A stretch of DNA of 8,113 bases from Pseudonocardia sp. (GCA_030147065.1 JASLAP010000353.1:1-8113); one strand, 5' to 3'. Shown: positions 1-6,097, numbered from the stretch's first letter. Made by a program: numbers and translations. The notes: generated by a model not told the origin, from the sequence alone.

Positions 1-619
1 CAACAACCGGCGCCCGCCGGAGCTGCTGCCCCGCGACGAGGTGGCCCGCGCGATCAACTCCGAGGTCAAGGCCGGGCGCGGCAGCCCGCACGGCGGCGTG
101 TTCCTCGACATCGCCTCGCGGCTCTCGCCCGAGGAGATCCAGAAGCGGCTGCCGTCGATGTACCACCAGTTCAAGGAGCTGGCCGTCGTCGACATCACCA
201 AGGAACCGATGGAGGTCGGCCCCACCTGCCACTACGTGATGGGCGGGGTGGAGGTCGATCCCGACACGGAGCAGGCGCGGGTGCCGGGGCTGTTCGCCGC
301 CGGCGAGGTCGCCGGCGGCATGCACGGGTCCAACCGGCTGGGCGGCAACTCGTTGTCCGGGTCGACCTCGACCCCGCCCATCACGTAGTGGCAGGTCGGG
401 CCGACCTCCATCGGCTCCTTGGTGATGTCGACGTCGGCCAACTCCTTGAACTGGTGGTACATCGACGGCAGCCGCTTCTGGATCTCCTCGGGCTTGAGCC
501 GCGAGGCGATGTCCAGGAACACCCCGCCGTGCGGGCTGCCCCGACCGGCCTTGACCTCGGAGTTGATCGCCCGGGCGACCTCGTCGCGGGGCAGCAGCTC
601 GGGCGGGCGCCGGTTGTTG
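1..619. repeat. Long imperfect inverted repeat made of two sdhA copies
   Basis: Bases 1-265 pair with the reverse complement of 355-619 (position x pairs with 620-x) without any indel. The 89-base spacer 266-354 is present only in the plus-strand copy. I count 16 mismatches in 265, about 94% identity. All are silent except a TCG/AAG codon (Ser/Lys) and a GTC/GAC codon (Val/Asp). The left arm probably continues beyond the window edge. The junction lies at about 353-359, where both copies could share the short stretch TTGTCCG, so a microhomology-type join is possible. Confidence 0.9.
2..388 (+). CDS. sdhA: Fragment of succinate dehydrogenase flavoprotein SdhA (second copy, cut at both ends)
   Basis: The frame is open from the window edge. 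Up to about base 358 it encodes an internal stretch of a succinate dehydrogenase/fumarate reductase flavoprotein, matching roughly residues 331-449 of the family. It includes the substrate-site HYVMGG motif and the FAD-domain block AAGEVAGGMHGSNRLGGNSL. In intact proteins NSLS is followed by a sequence like DLLVFGRRAG. Here it changes abruptly to GSTSTPPIT and a TAG at 386-388, because the DNA has crossed into the reverse complement of the other sdhA copy. The GTG at 41 is not a real start: homology continues upstream of it to the window edge. The N-terminal part lies outside the window and the C-terminal third is missing, so this piece cannot encode a working subunit. The gene family is certain; whether the arrangement exists in a living genome is not. 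Confidence 0.8.
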   Translation, partial: NNRRPPELLPRDEVARAINSEVKAGRGSPHGGVFLDIASRLSPEEIQKRLPSMYHQFKELAVVDITKEPMEVGPTCHYVMGGVEVDPDTEQARVPGLFAAGEVAGGMHGSNRLGGNSLSGSTSTPPIT

Positions 620-1605
620 TCGGCGTCGGTGTACCAGCGGTCGCCCTCCTCCTCGGAGGTGGCGTACTGGTCCTTGAACACGTCCGGGATGTAGTCGAAC
701 ATGAACCGCTTGCCCTCGGAGTTGCGCAGCACCCCGCCGTCACCGCGGACCGACTCGGTGACCAGGATCCCCTTCACCGACGGCGGCCAGACCATGCCGG
801 TCGGGTGGAACTGCAGGAACTCCATGTTGATCAGCGTGGCGCCGGCCCGCAGGGCCAGCGCGTGCCCGTCGCCGGTGTACTCCCAGGAGTTGGACGTGAC
901 CTGGTAGCTCTTGCCGACCCCGCCGGTGGCCAGCACGATCGCCGGGGCGTCGAACCGGACGAAGGTGCCGGTGCTGCGGTAGTAGGCGATGCACCCGGCG
1001 ATCCGGCCGTCGGCCTTGAACAGCTCGGTGACCGTGGTCTCGTGGAAGACCCGGATGTGCGACTCGTAGTCGCCGGTGGCCCTGAAGTCGTCCTGCTGCA
1101 GCGAGACGACCTTCTGCTGCAGGGTGCGGATCATCTCCAGACCGGTGCGGTCGCCGACGTGGGCCAGCCGCGGGTAGGTGTGCCCGCCGAAGTTCCGCTG
1201 GCTGATCTTGCCGTCCTTGGTGCGGTCGAACAGCGCGCCGTAGGTCTCCAGCTCCCAGACCCGGTCCGGGGCCTCCTTGGCGTGCAGCTCGGCCATCCGC
1301 CAGTTGTTCAGGAACTTCCCGCCGCGCATGGTGTCGCGGAAGTGGACCTGCCAGTTGTCGTTCGGGTTGACGTTGCCCATCGCCGCGGCGCAACCACCCT
1401 CGGCCATCACCGTGTGCGCCTTGCCGAACAGCGACTTGGAGATGATGGCCACCCGCTTGCCCTGCTGGCGGGCCTCGATGGCGGCGCGCAGTCCGGCGCC
1501 ACCCGCGCCGATGACGACGACGTCGAACTCGTAGTGCTCGATGGGTTCGGCGAGCTCGGCGACGGTGGTCTCGGTCGGGCTGGTGCTCTCGGTCGGGTTC
1601 GTCAT
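232..1605 (-). CDS. sdhA: Succinate dehydrogenase flavoprotein SdhA, C-terminally truncated at an inverted junction
   Basis: This is the catalytic FAD subunit of complex II, which oxidises succinate to fumarate on the cytoplasmic face of the membrane. Visible motifs are the dinucleotide-binding GAGGAG (residues 33-38) and AHTVMAEGG, whose His64 fits the covalent FAD-attachment position. FLQFHPTG (His267), SVRGDGG (Arg287) and CHYVMGG (His406) fit substrate-site positions. The ATG at 1605 lies 6 bases after the anchor stop, with GGGGTGA upstream as a possible ribosome site, so the two genes look translationally coupled. The real protein ends near residue 417 (VEVDPD). Residues 418-457 are read from the antisense of the other sdhA fragment and end at a TAG in that copy. 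Relatives are around 640 residues, so about a third is missing, including the rest of the FAD domain and the C-terminal helical domain. sdhB, expected next, is absent. Confidence 0.85.
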   Translation of the reverse strand: MTNPTESTSPTETTVAELAEPIEHYEFDVVVIGAGGAGLRAAIEARQQGKRVAIISKSLFGKAHTVMAEGGCAAAMGNVNPNDNWQVHFRDTMRGGKFLNNWRMAELHAKEAPDRVWELETYGALFDRTKDGKISQRNFGGHTYPRLAHVGDRTGLEMIRTLQQKVVSLQQDDFRATGDYESHIRVFHETTVTELFKADGRIAGCIAYYRSTGTFVRFDAPAIVLATGGVGKSYQVTSNSWEYTGDGHALALRAGATLINMEFLQFHPTGMVWPPSVKGILVTESVRGDGGVLRNSEGKRFMFDYIPDVFKDQYATSEEEGDRWYTDADNNRRPPELLPRDEVARAINSEVKAGRGSPHGGVFLDIASRLKPEEIQKRLPSMYHQFKELADVDITKEPMEVGPTCHYVMGGVEVDPDNELPPSRLDPCMPPATSPAANSPGTRACSVSGSTSTPPIT

Positions 1606-1611
1606 GTCAGA

Positions 1612-2412
1612 TCACCCCACGATCCGCAGGTCGGAGATCCAGCCGGCCGCAACGGCCATGACGTAGAAGTCCGTGATGGCCAGCGTCGCCAGGGTGAGCC
1701 AGGCGAGCTGCATGTGTTTGGTGTTCAGGCGGGACACGTAGCCCCACATCTTGTAGCGCACCGGGTGCTGGGAGAAGCTGTTCAGCTTGCCGCCGATGAT
1801 GCTGCGGCAGGAGTGGCAGGAGATGGTGTACGCCCACAGCGCCACCACGTTGCCGAGCAGGATCAGGTTGCCCAGCCCCAGCCCGAAGCTCCCGTCCTCC
1901 TTGAAGAACGCCAGGAACGCGTCGTAGGTGTTGATGATCGAGATGATCGCCGCGGCGTAGAAGAAGTACCGGTGCAGGTTCTGCAGGATCAGCGGGAACC
2001 GCGTCTCGCCGGTGTACTTGCGGTGCGGCTCGGCCACCGCGCAGGCCGGCGGCGACAGCCAGAACGCCCGGTAGTAGGCCTTGCGGTAGTAGTAGCACGT
2101 CAGCCGGAACAGCAGCAGGAACGGCAGCGACAACGCCGCGTAGGGCAGCCACCACACGTCCGGCAGGATCTGCCCGAAGTGCGAGGCCTCCGGCACGCAG
2201 CCGAACGAGACGCACGGCGAGTAGAACGGCGTCAGGTAGTTGTATTCGGCGACGTAGTAGTTGTCCTGCTGGAACGCCCGCACCGTCGCGTAGACGACCC
2301 AGGCGGTCAGTCCGACGAAGTTGGCCAGCGGCGGCAGCCACCACCGGTCGGTGCGGAGCGTCCGCGCTGCGATCTGCGCCCGGCCAGCGGACGCGTCTGT
2401 GGTGGATGACAC
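1612..2412 (-). CDS. sdhC: Succinate dehydrogenase membrane anchor, mycobacterial Sdh1 type
   Basis: This 266-residue integral membrane protein would anchor SdhAB and pass electrons to menaquinone. About five hydrophobic segments are visible, near residues 29-46, 86-106, 146-170, 180-200 and 236-258. Its length, its place directly before sdhA and features such as FLLLFRLTCYYYRKAYYRAFW fit the single anchor of the Sdh1 enzymes of Mycobacterium (Rv0249c-like) rather than the paired small SdhC/SdhD subunits. Cys67, Cys72, Cys106, Cys124, Cys199 and Cys202, with His130 and His200 (motif SCHSC), are candidate metal or cluster ligands. The chosen start is GTG at 2412, with GAGG about 10 bases upstream; no ATG is suitably placed. 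The symbol sdhC is by analogy. The gene is first in the operon and divergent from the LysR gene. It appears intact. Confidence 0.85.
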   Translation of the reverse strand: MSSTTDASAGRAQIAARTLRTDRWWLPPLANFVGLTAWVVYATVRAFQQDNYYVAEYNYLTPFYSPCVSFGCVPEASHFGQILPDVWWLPYAALSLPFLLLFRLTCYYYRKAYYRAFWLSPPACAVAEPHRKYTGETRFPLILQNLHRYFFYAAAIISIINTYDAFLAFFKEDGSFGLGLGNLILLGNVVALWAYTISCHSCRSIIGGKLNSFSQHPVRYKMWGYVSRLNTKHMQLAWLTLATLAITDFYVMAVAAGWISDLRIVG

Positions 2413-2643
2413 GTCAGGGGAACCTCGAATTCTGTGTCCCGACGCCGGTCAGGAACGGTGCCGACGGACCGGGTCTGCTGATTGTGGGCGGACTCTACGA
2501 CGATCGCGACCTGCCCGACGGGTCGGGCCGCGCGGCCGGCCCGGTGGAGGTGACGCGACTCACGCGCCGGTCGGGAGGGCCGGTGCGAGGGCGGACAGCT
2601 CCGAGGGTCGACTGCCCGACAGCTTCGCTCACGCCCGCACGGA

Positions 2644-2661
2644 CGTCCAATACATCGGACG
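2644..2661. promoter_or_regulatory. Dyad CGTCC-N8-GGACG upstream of lysR-type gene, possible operator
   Basis: This 18-base interrupted palindrome has 5-base arms and ends 29 bases before the regulator start. Within it T2646 and A2659 are symmetric (T-N12-A), close to the T-N11-A form of LysR-type sites. Its position overlaps the expected -35 region of the regulator promoter, as expected for autoregulation. That role is inferred from position and symmetry only. Confidence 0.35.
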
Positions 2662-2678
2662 GGCCGGGCCGATGCACA

Positions 2679-2684
2679 TAAGCT
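2679..2684 (+). promoter_or_regulatory. -10-like hexamer TAAGCT, likely leaderless promoter of lysR-type gene
   Basis: The hexamer matches the actinobacterial -10 pattern TANNNT and ends 6 bases before the GTG at 2691, so transcription would start at or next to the start codon. No Shine-Dalgarno sequence precedes that GTG, which fits a leaderless mRNA. A weak -35 candidate, TCGGAC, sits at 2655-2660 with an 18-base spacer. Confidence 0.5.
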
Positions 2685-2690
2685 ATCGGC

Positions 2691-3635
2691 GTGACGCTAC
2701 AGCAGCTCGCGTACTTCGTGGCGGTGGCCGACGTGCGCAGCTTCACTCGGGCGGCCGAGGCCGCCGGGGTCGCCCAGCCGACGCTGTCCCGGCAGCTCAA
2801 GGCCCTGGAGGACGACCTGGGGGCGCCGCTGGTCGACCGCGGCGGGCGGGACGGGCCGGTCCTCACCCCGGCCGGGGAGGCGGTGCTGCCGCTGGCCCGC
2901 CGGATGCTGGCCGATTCCGACAGCGCCCGGGCCGCGGTGGCCGAGATCGTCGGGCTGCGTGGCGGGCGGGTACGGGTGGGCGCGACGCCGTCGCTGTGCA
3001 TCGGGGTGCTCGCCGACGTGCTGCGGGTGTTCCACGGCCAGTACCCGCGGATCGCCCTGGAGTTGGTCGAGGACGGCTCGCCGCCGCTGGTGCGCACGCT
3101 GTCGCGGGGCGAGCTGGACATCGCGCTGGTGATCGTGCCGCCCGGCGGGGTCGATCCGACCCTGCACCTGACCCCGCTGCTGCGCGAGCGGCTGTCGGTC
3201 GCCTCCCCGGCCGGGCAGCCACCGCCGTCCGGGCGCGGCTCGCTGACCATCCGCGAGCTGGCCCGCCGCCAGCTGGTGGTGCCGCGGCAGGGCTACGACC
3301 TGCGCGAGGTGGTGCTGCGAGCCTTCGCCGAGGCGGGCGTCACGCCCCGGTTCGCGGTGCAGGGCGGGGAGATGGACGCGGTGCTGCGCCTGGTCGAGGC
3401 CGGGACCGGGGTGGCGGTGGTGCCGGACCTGGTGTTCGCCGGGCGGCCGCGCCTGCGCCGCACCGTGCTGAACCCGGCCCTGTACCGGACCGTCGCGCTG
3501 GCCCGCCGGGCCGACCTGACCCCGACCCACGCCGTCAGCGCGTTCCGGACCACCCTGCTGTCGTTCCTGGCCGACCTCTCCGCCGGCGACGCGCTACCGG
3601 GCGACGTGCAGGTGTTGCACCGCCCGGACGGCTGA
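2691..3635 (+). CDS. LysR-type transcriptional regulator
   Basis: This 314-residue protein has the standard LysR-type layout and length. The N-terminal winged helix-turn-helix covers about residues 1-60, with LQQLAYFVAVADVRSFTRAA and the recognition-helix region AQPTLSRQLKALEDDLG, followed by the usual LTPAGEAVLP. A linker helix leads into an effector-binding domain from about residue 92 (GRVRVGATPSLCIGVLADVL) to about 295. It would be a cytoplasmic, ligand-responsive DNA-binding protein; the ligand cannot be read from sequence. The GTG at 2691 is preferred because the HTH begins immediately after it and a -10 hexamer lies 6 bases upstream. It is divergent from the sdh operon, a common arrangement for LysR regulators and their targets, so control of sdh is possible but unproven. 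It converges on recX. Confidence 0.88.
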   Translation: MTLQQLAYFVAVADVRSFTRAAEAAGVAQPTLSRQLKALEDDLGAPLVDRGGRDGPVLTPAGEAVLPLARRMLADSDSARAAVAEIVGLRGGRVRVGATPSLCIGVLADVLRVFHGQYPRIALELVEDGSPPLVRTLSRGELDIALVIVPPGGVDPTLHLTPLLRERLSVASPAGQPPPSGRGSLTIRELARRQLVVPRQGYDLREVVLRAFAEAGVTPRFAVQGGEMDAVLRLVEAGTGVAVVPDLVFAGRPRLRRTVLNPALYRTVALARRADLTPTHAVSAFRTTLLSFLADLSAGDALPGDVQVLHRPDG

Positions 3636-3650
3636 GCCCGCGCCGGGCTC
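3634..3650 (+). terminator. GC hairpin at the end of the lysR-type gene
   Basis: GAGCCCG-CGC-CGGGCTC is a perfect 7-base-pair stem with a 3-base loop that begins inside the TGA stop. No T-tract follows, so it is a candidate of the U-less type often proposed in actinobacteria. Since recX converges here, it could act in both directions. Confidence 0.45.
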
Positions 3651-3654
3651 GGAA

Positions 3655-3670
3655 CCAGCCCGCGCGCTGG
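3655..3670. terminator. Second short hairpin between convergent lysR-type gene and recX
   Basis: CCAGC-N6-GCTGG forms a 5-base-pair stem 14 bases downstream (in the minus direction) of the recX stop. It is short and lacks a T-tract, so it is weaker than the neighbouring hairpin. Its place in a 48-base convergent gap is the main argument. Confidence 0.25.
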
Positions 3671-3683
3671 GGCCAGGGCGCTG

Positions 3684-4922
3684 CTACTCGTCGGGCGCCT
3701 CTGCGCCGAGCTCGTCCTCCTGGGCGCCGTGGTCGGCCAGCGCAGAGCGCACGACCCCGTACGCCACCCCCGCCGGGTAGCCCTTGCGGGCGAGCATGCC
3801 GACCAGCCGACGGGCCGCGACCACCCGCTGATCCGGGGTGGTCAGGGTGAGCGAGCGCAGCTTGCGGTCGACCAGTTGCCGGGCGCGCTGCTCCTCGGCC
3901 TCGCCGTCGACCTCGGCCAGCGCCTCCCCGGCGATCTCGTCGTCGACCCCCTTGCGGCGCAGCTCCATCGCGATCGCCCGGCGACCGAGCCCGCGGAAGC
4001 GGTGCCGGGAGCGCACCCACTGGCCGGCGAACGCGGCGTCGTCGATCAGCCCGACCTCGTCGAACCGGCCGAGCACCTGTTCGGCGGCCTCGTCGGGGAC
4101 GCCCTTGCGGCGCAGCGCCTGGGCCAGTTCGTGCCGGGTGCGGGCCCGGTCGGTGAGCAGCCGCAGGCAGATCTCCCGGGCCACCGCGACCGGGTCGACG
4201 TCCGGGTCGAGCTCGCCGACCCGACCCCGGCCACCGGGCCGGTCGGTGCCCCGCTGCGGATCGGCCCGTCCCGACCGGACCCGGCCCCGCCGACCGCGCT
4301 CGTTCGCCTGCGCCGGTTCGTCAGCCCCGTCGCCGGCGGGATCGTCCGGCGGCGGAGGGCCGTCCTCGTCGACGGCACCGGCGTCCATGCGGCCGGCCGC
4401 CCGGCCGCCGGATCGACCGGCACTGCGGCGACGCCGTCCTCGGGCGGGATCGGCGTCCTCGTCATCGGTCCCCGTGGGCCGACCGGAACCCGCGACCGAC
4501 TGTCCCGTTCGCCTGCCCGGGCCGGGGACCGCACTCCCCCCGGACCCCGCGCGCCGACGGCGCGCGCCGGCCACACCGAGGTCGGCCACCCGGGCGACCG
4601 GAGCCGAGCCGGGCTCCGCGCCGTTCTCGTCGGGCCGACCGAGGTCGGCCACGGGCGCGCTCGCCCGCGGACCCGCCGGCGGCGCGCCGACCGTGATCGG
4701 CACGGCCGGTGGATCGCCGGTGGCCGGGTCGCCGGCGTCGAGCCGGTCGAGACGGGCCACGGTGTGACCCACTCCCCCGGCACCGGCCGAGGACAGGTCG
4801 GCGACCCGGTCGGGGGCCGTGGCCGGAACGGCACCGTCGAACTGGGCGACCCGCGGGCCGGGGCCCGGGGGCCCACCGTCCGGGTCGCCCGGGTCACCGG
4901 GGTCCCCAGGACCGGCGTCCAC
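3684..4922 (-). CDS. recX: RecX regulatory protein with long low-complexity N-terminal extension
   Basis: RecX binds RecA filaments and limits RecA activity. The conserved core is about residues 242-412: VAREICLRLLTDRARTRHEL, then DEVGLIDDAAFAGQWV, then RFRGLGRRAIAMELRRKGV, with three-helix repeats typical of RecX. The first 240 or so residues are rich in Gly, Pro, Asp and Arg and lack recognisable domains. They contain a GDP-GDP-GDP run near the start and five VAxL/VAxF motifs (near residues 25, 40, 55, 91 and 112). The chosen GTG at 4922 is 2 bases after the recA TGA, which implies translational coupling; I see no separate ribosome site. An ATG at 4388 (residue 179) would give a 234-residue protein nearer the usual RecX size, so the start is uncertain. 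The function of the core is secure, that of the extension is unknown. Confidence 0.85.
   Translation of the reverse strand: MDAGPGDPGDPGDPDGGPPGPGPRVAQFDGAVPATAPDRVADLSSAGAGGVGHTVARLDRLDAGDPATGDPPAVPITVGAPPAGPRASAPVADLGRPDENGAEPGSAPVARVADLGVAGARRRRAGSGGSAVPGPGRRTGQSVAGSGRPTGTDDEDADPARGRRRRSAGRSGGRAAGRMDAGAVDEDGPPPPDDPAGDGADEPAQANERGRRGRVRSGRADPQRGTDRPGGRGRVGELDPDVDPVAVAREICLRLLTDRARTRHELAQALRRKGVPDEAAEQVLGRFDEVGLIDDAAFAGQWVRSRHRFRGLGRRAIAMELRRKGVDDEIAGEALAEVDGEAEEQRARQLVDRKLRSLTLTTPDQRVVAARRLVGMLARKGYPAGVAYGVVRSALADHGAQEDELGAEAPDE
4576..4652 (-). repeat. Two copies of a 14-base direct repeat coding for VADLG in recX
   Basis: CCGAGGTCGGCCAC occurs at 4576-4589 and 4639-4652, exactly 63 bases (21 codons) apart. 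On the recX strand both copies encode the VADLG motif (residues 91-95 and 112-116). Related but diverged motifs (VAQFD, VADLS, VARLD) sit upstream in the same extension, which suggests growth by in-frame duplication. Confidence 0.6.
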
Positions 4923-4924
4923 GA

Positions 4925-5968
4925 TCAGAAGTCGACCGGGGCGGGCAGCGGCGCCTCCGCGTCGAGCTGGGCACCGATCCCCAGCTTCTCCTTGATCTTC
5001 TTCTCGATCTCGGCGGCGACGTCGGGGTTGTCCCGCAGGAACTTGCGGGCGTTCTCCTTGCCCTGGCCCATCTGGTCGCCCTCGTAGGTGTACCAGGCCC
5101 CGGACTTGCGCACGATGCCCTGCTCGACGCCCACGTCGACCAGCGATCCCTCGCGGCTGATGCCGACCCCGTAGAGGATGTCGAACTCGGCCTGCTTGAA
5201 CGGCGGCGCCACCTTGTTCTTCACGACCTTGACCCGGGTCCGGTTGCCGACCATGTCGGTGCCGTCCTTGAGGGTCTCGATCCGGCGGATGTCCAGCCGC
5301 ACCGAGGCGTAGAACTTCAACGCCTTGCCGCCGGTCGTGGTCTCCGGCGAGCCGAACATCACGCCGATCTTCTCGCGCAGCTGGTTGATGAAGATCATCG
5401 TGGTGCCCGAGTTGCTGAGCGCGCCGGTGATCTTGCGCAGGGCCTGGCTCATCAGCCGGGCCTGCAGGCCGACGTGGCTGTCGCCCATCTCGCCCTCGAT
5501 CTCGGCGCGGGGCACCAGCGCGGCCACCGAGTCGACCACGATGATGTCCAGCGCCCCGGACCGGATCAGCATGTCGGCGATCTCGAGGGCCTGCTCACCG
5601 GTGTCGGGCTGGGACACCAGCAGCGCGTCGGTGTCGACGCCGAGCGCCTTGGCGTACTCGGGGTCGAGCGCGTGCTCGGCGTCGATGAAGGCCGCGATGC
5701 CGCCGGCGGCCTGGGCGTTGGCCACCGCGTGCAGGGCGACCGTGGTCTTGCCGCTGGACTCCGGGCCGTAGACCTCCACGACCCGGCCGCGGGGCAGCCC
5801 GCCCACCCCGAGCGCGACGTCCAGGGCGATGGAGCCGGTGGGGATGACCCCGATCGGCGGGCGGGTGTCGTCGCCCAGGCGCATCACCGAGCCCTTGCCG
5901 TGGTTCTTCTCGATCTGCGCGAGGGCGAGTTCGAGCGCCTTCTCGCGATCCGGTGCTGCTGCTGGCAT
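4925..5968 (-). CDS. recA: RecA recombinase
   Basis: This is the ATP-dependent strand-exchange protein of homologous recombination and co-protease for LexA self-cleavage. It has 347 residues, normal for the family, and no intein. Motifs in order: Walker A GPESSGKT (68-75), DAEHA with the catalytic Glu98, Walker B IIVVDS (142-147), loop L1 region EIEGEMGD, and loop L2 region INQLREKIGVMFGSPETTTGG with Gln196 at the ATP-sensing position. The C-terminal end is acidic (DAEAPLPAPVDF). The ATG at 5968 has GGAG 7 bases upstream (5976-5979). The gene is followed after 2 bases by recX and preceded, 182 bases upstream, by the DUF3046 gene, the usual actinobacterial order. Upstream signals for LexA and PafBC control are listed separately. 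Identification is secure. Confidence 0.98.
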   Translation of the reverse strand: MPAAAPDREKALELALAQIEKNHGKGSVMRLGDDTRPPIGVIPTGSIALDVALGVGGLPRGRVVEVYGPESSGKTTVALHAVANAQAAGGIAAFIDAEHALDPEYAKALGVDTDALLVSQPDTGEQALEIADMLIRSGALDIIVVDSVAALVPRAEIEGEMGDSHVGLQARLMSQALRKITGALSNSGTTMIFINQLREKIGVMFGSPETTTGGKALKFYASVRLDIRRIETLKDGTDMVGNRTRVKVVKNKVAPPFKQAEFDILYGVGISREGSLVDVGVEQGIVRKSGAWYTYEGDQMGQGKENARKFLRDNPDVAAEIEKKIKEKLGIGAQLDAEAPLPAPVDF

Positions 5969-6016
5969 GGCCGGTCTCCACCTCGTGTGTTCGGAACGTC
6001 TCGATCTGTGCCGCCG

Positions 6017-6038
6017 ACGGTAGGGGCCACCACCGACA
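6017..6038 (-). promoter_or_regulatory. PafBC-type (RecA-NDp) promoter of recA
   Basis: On the minus strand the sequence reads TGTCGGTG, then 8 bases, then TACCGT. This fits every fixed position of the known actinobacterial motif TGTCRGTG-N8-TANNNT, used by RecA/LexA-independent DNA-damage promoters and recognised with the PafBC activator. Transcription would start about 6-7 bases downstream, near 6010, giving a leader of about 40 bases that contains the recA ribosome site. Confidence 0.8.
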
Positions 6039-6080
6039 GAGCGGGCTCGCGGCCCGGATCTGTGGATGGCCGGGACCGGT

Positions 6081-6089
6081 TGTGGACAA
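6081..6089 (-). promoter_or_regulatory. DnaA-box-like sequence TTGTCCACA upstream of recA
   Basis: Read on the minus strand this 9-mer is TTGTCCACA, the preferred DnaA box of Streptomyces and Mycobacterium. A weaker relative, CCATCCACA, lies at 6061-6069. They sit between the LexA box and the PafBC-type promoter. The sequence match is exact; DnaA binding is only inferred. Confidence 0.4.
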
Positions 6090-6090
6090 C

Positions 6091-6096
6091 AGCCTA
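6091..6096 (-). promoter_or_regulatory. -10-like hexamer TAGGCT of a probable LexA-controlled recA promoter
   Basis: The hexamer fits TANNNT and lies 1 base downstream of the LexA palindrome on the recA strand, so the palindrome would occupy the -35/-10 spacer, a typical repressing position. Transcription would start near 6084 with a leader of about 115 bases. The -35 is not obvious. Confidence 0.4.
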
Positions 6097-6097
6097 G

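Larger units (their letters stand above)
2413..2690. other. Divergent intergenic region between sdh operon and lysR-type gene
   Basis: These 278 bases must hold the promoters of both divergent genes. On the minus strand the TANNNT-type hexamer TAGAGT (2492-2497) is a possible sdh -10, but I find no convincing -35. A 12-base palindrome GGCCGCGCGGCC lies at 2526-2537. The lysR-proximal signals are listed separately. I see no convincing small gene or RNA here. Confidence 0.5.

Noticed and set aside
41..388. A separate small 115-residue gene starting at the GTG at 41
   Set aside because: SdhA homology continues upstream of that GTG in the same frame to the window edge, so it is an internal codon of a cut gene.
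1..619. The inverted repeat as the terminal repeat of a transposon or a toxin-antitoxin-like hairpin element
   Set aside because: Both arms are ordinary sdhA coding sequence with silent differences. There is no transposase, target duplication or independent element between them.
388..2409. Long open frame on the plus strand opposite sdhA and the sdh anchor
   Set aside because: It is antisense to two genes with clear family motifs, and its product is a repetitive Val/Gly/Asp/Arg-rich sequence typical of a shadow frame in very GC-rich DNA.
2413..2690. A small protein in the 2406-2681 plus-strand open frame
   Set aside because: No ribosome site, no recognisable sequence, and it overlaps the region needed for the divergent promoters.
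3729..5087. Plus-strand open frame opposite recX and the end of recA
   Set aside because: It crosses two real genes on the opposite strand and has no recognisable domain or ribosome site. The low-complexity recX extension keeps several frames open by composition.
4925..5968. Possible RecA intein, as in some mycobacteria
   Set aside because: The RecA sequence is continuous at normal length, with Walker A, Walker B, L1 and L2 uninterrupted.
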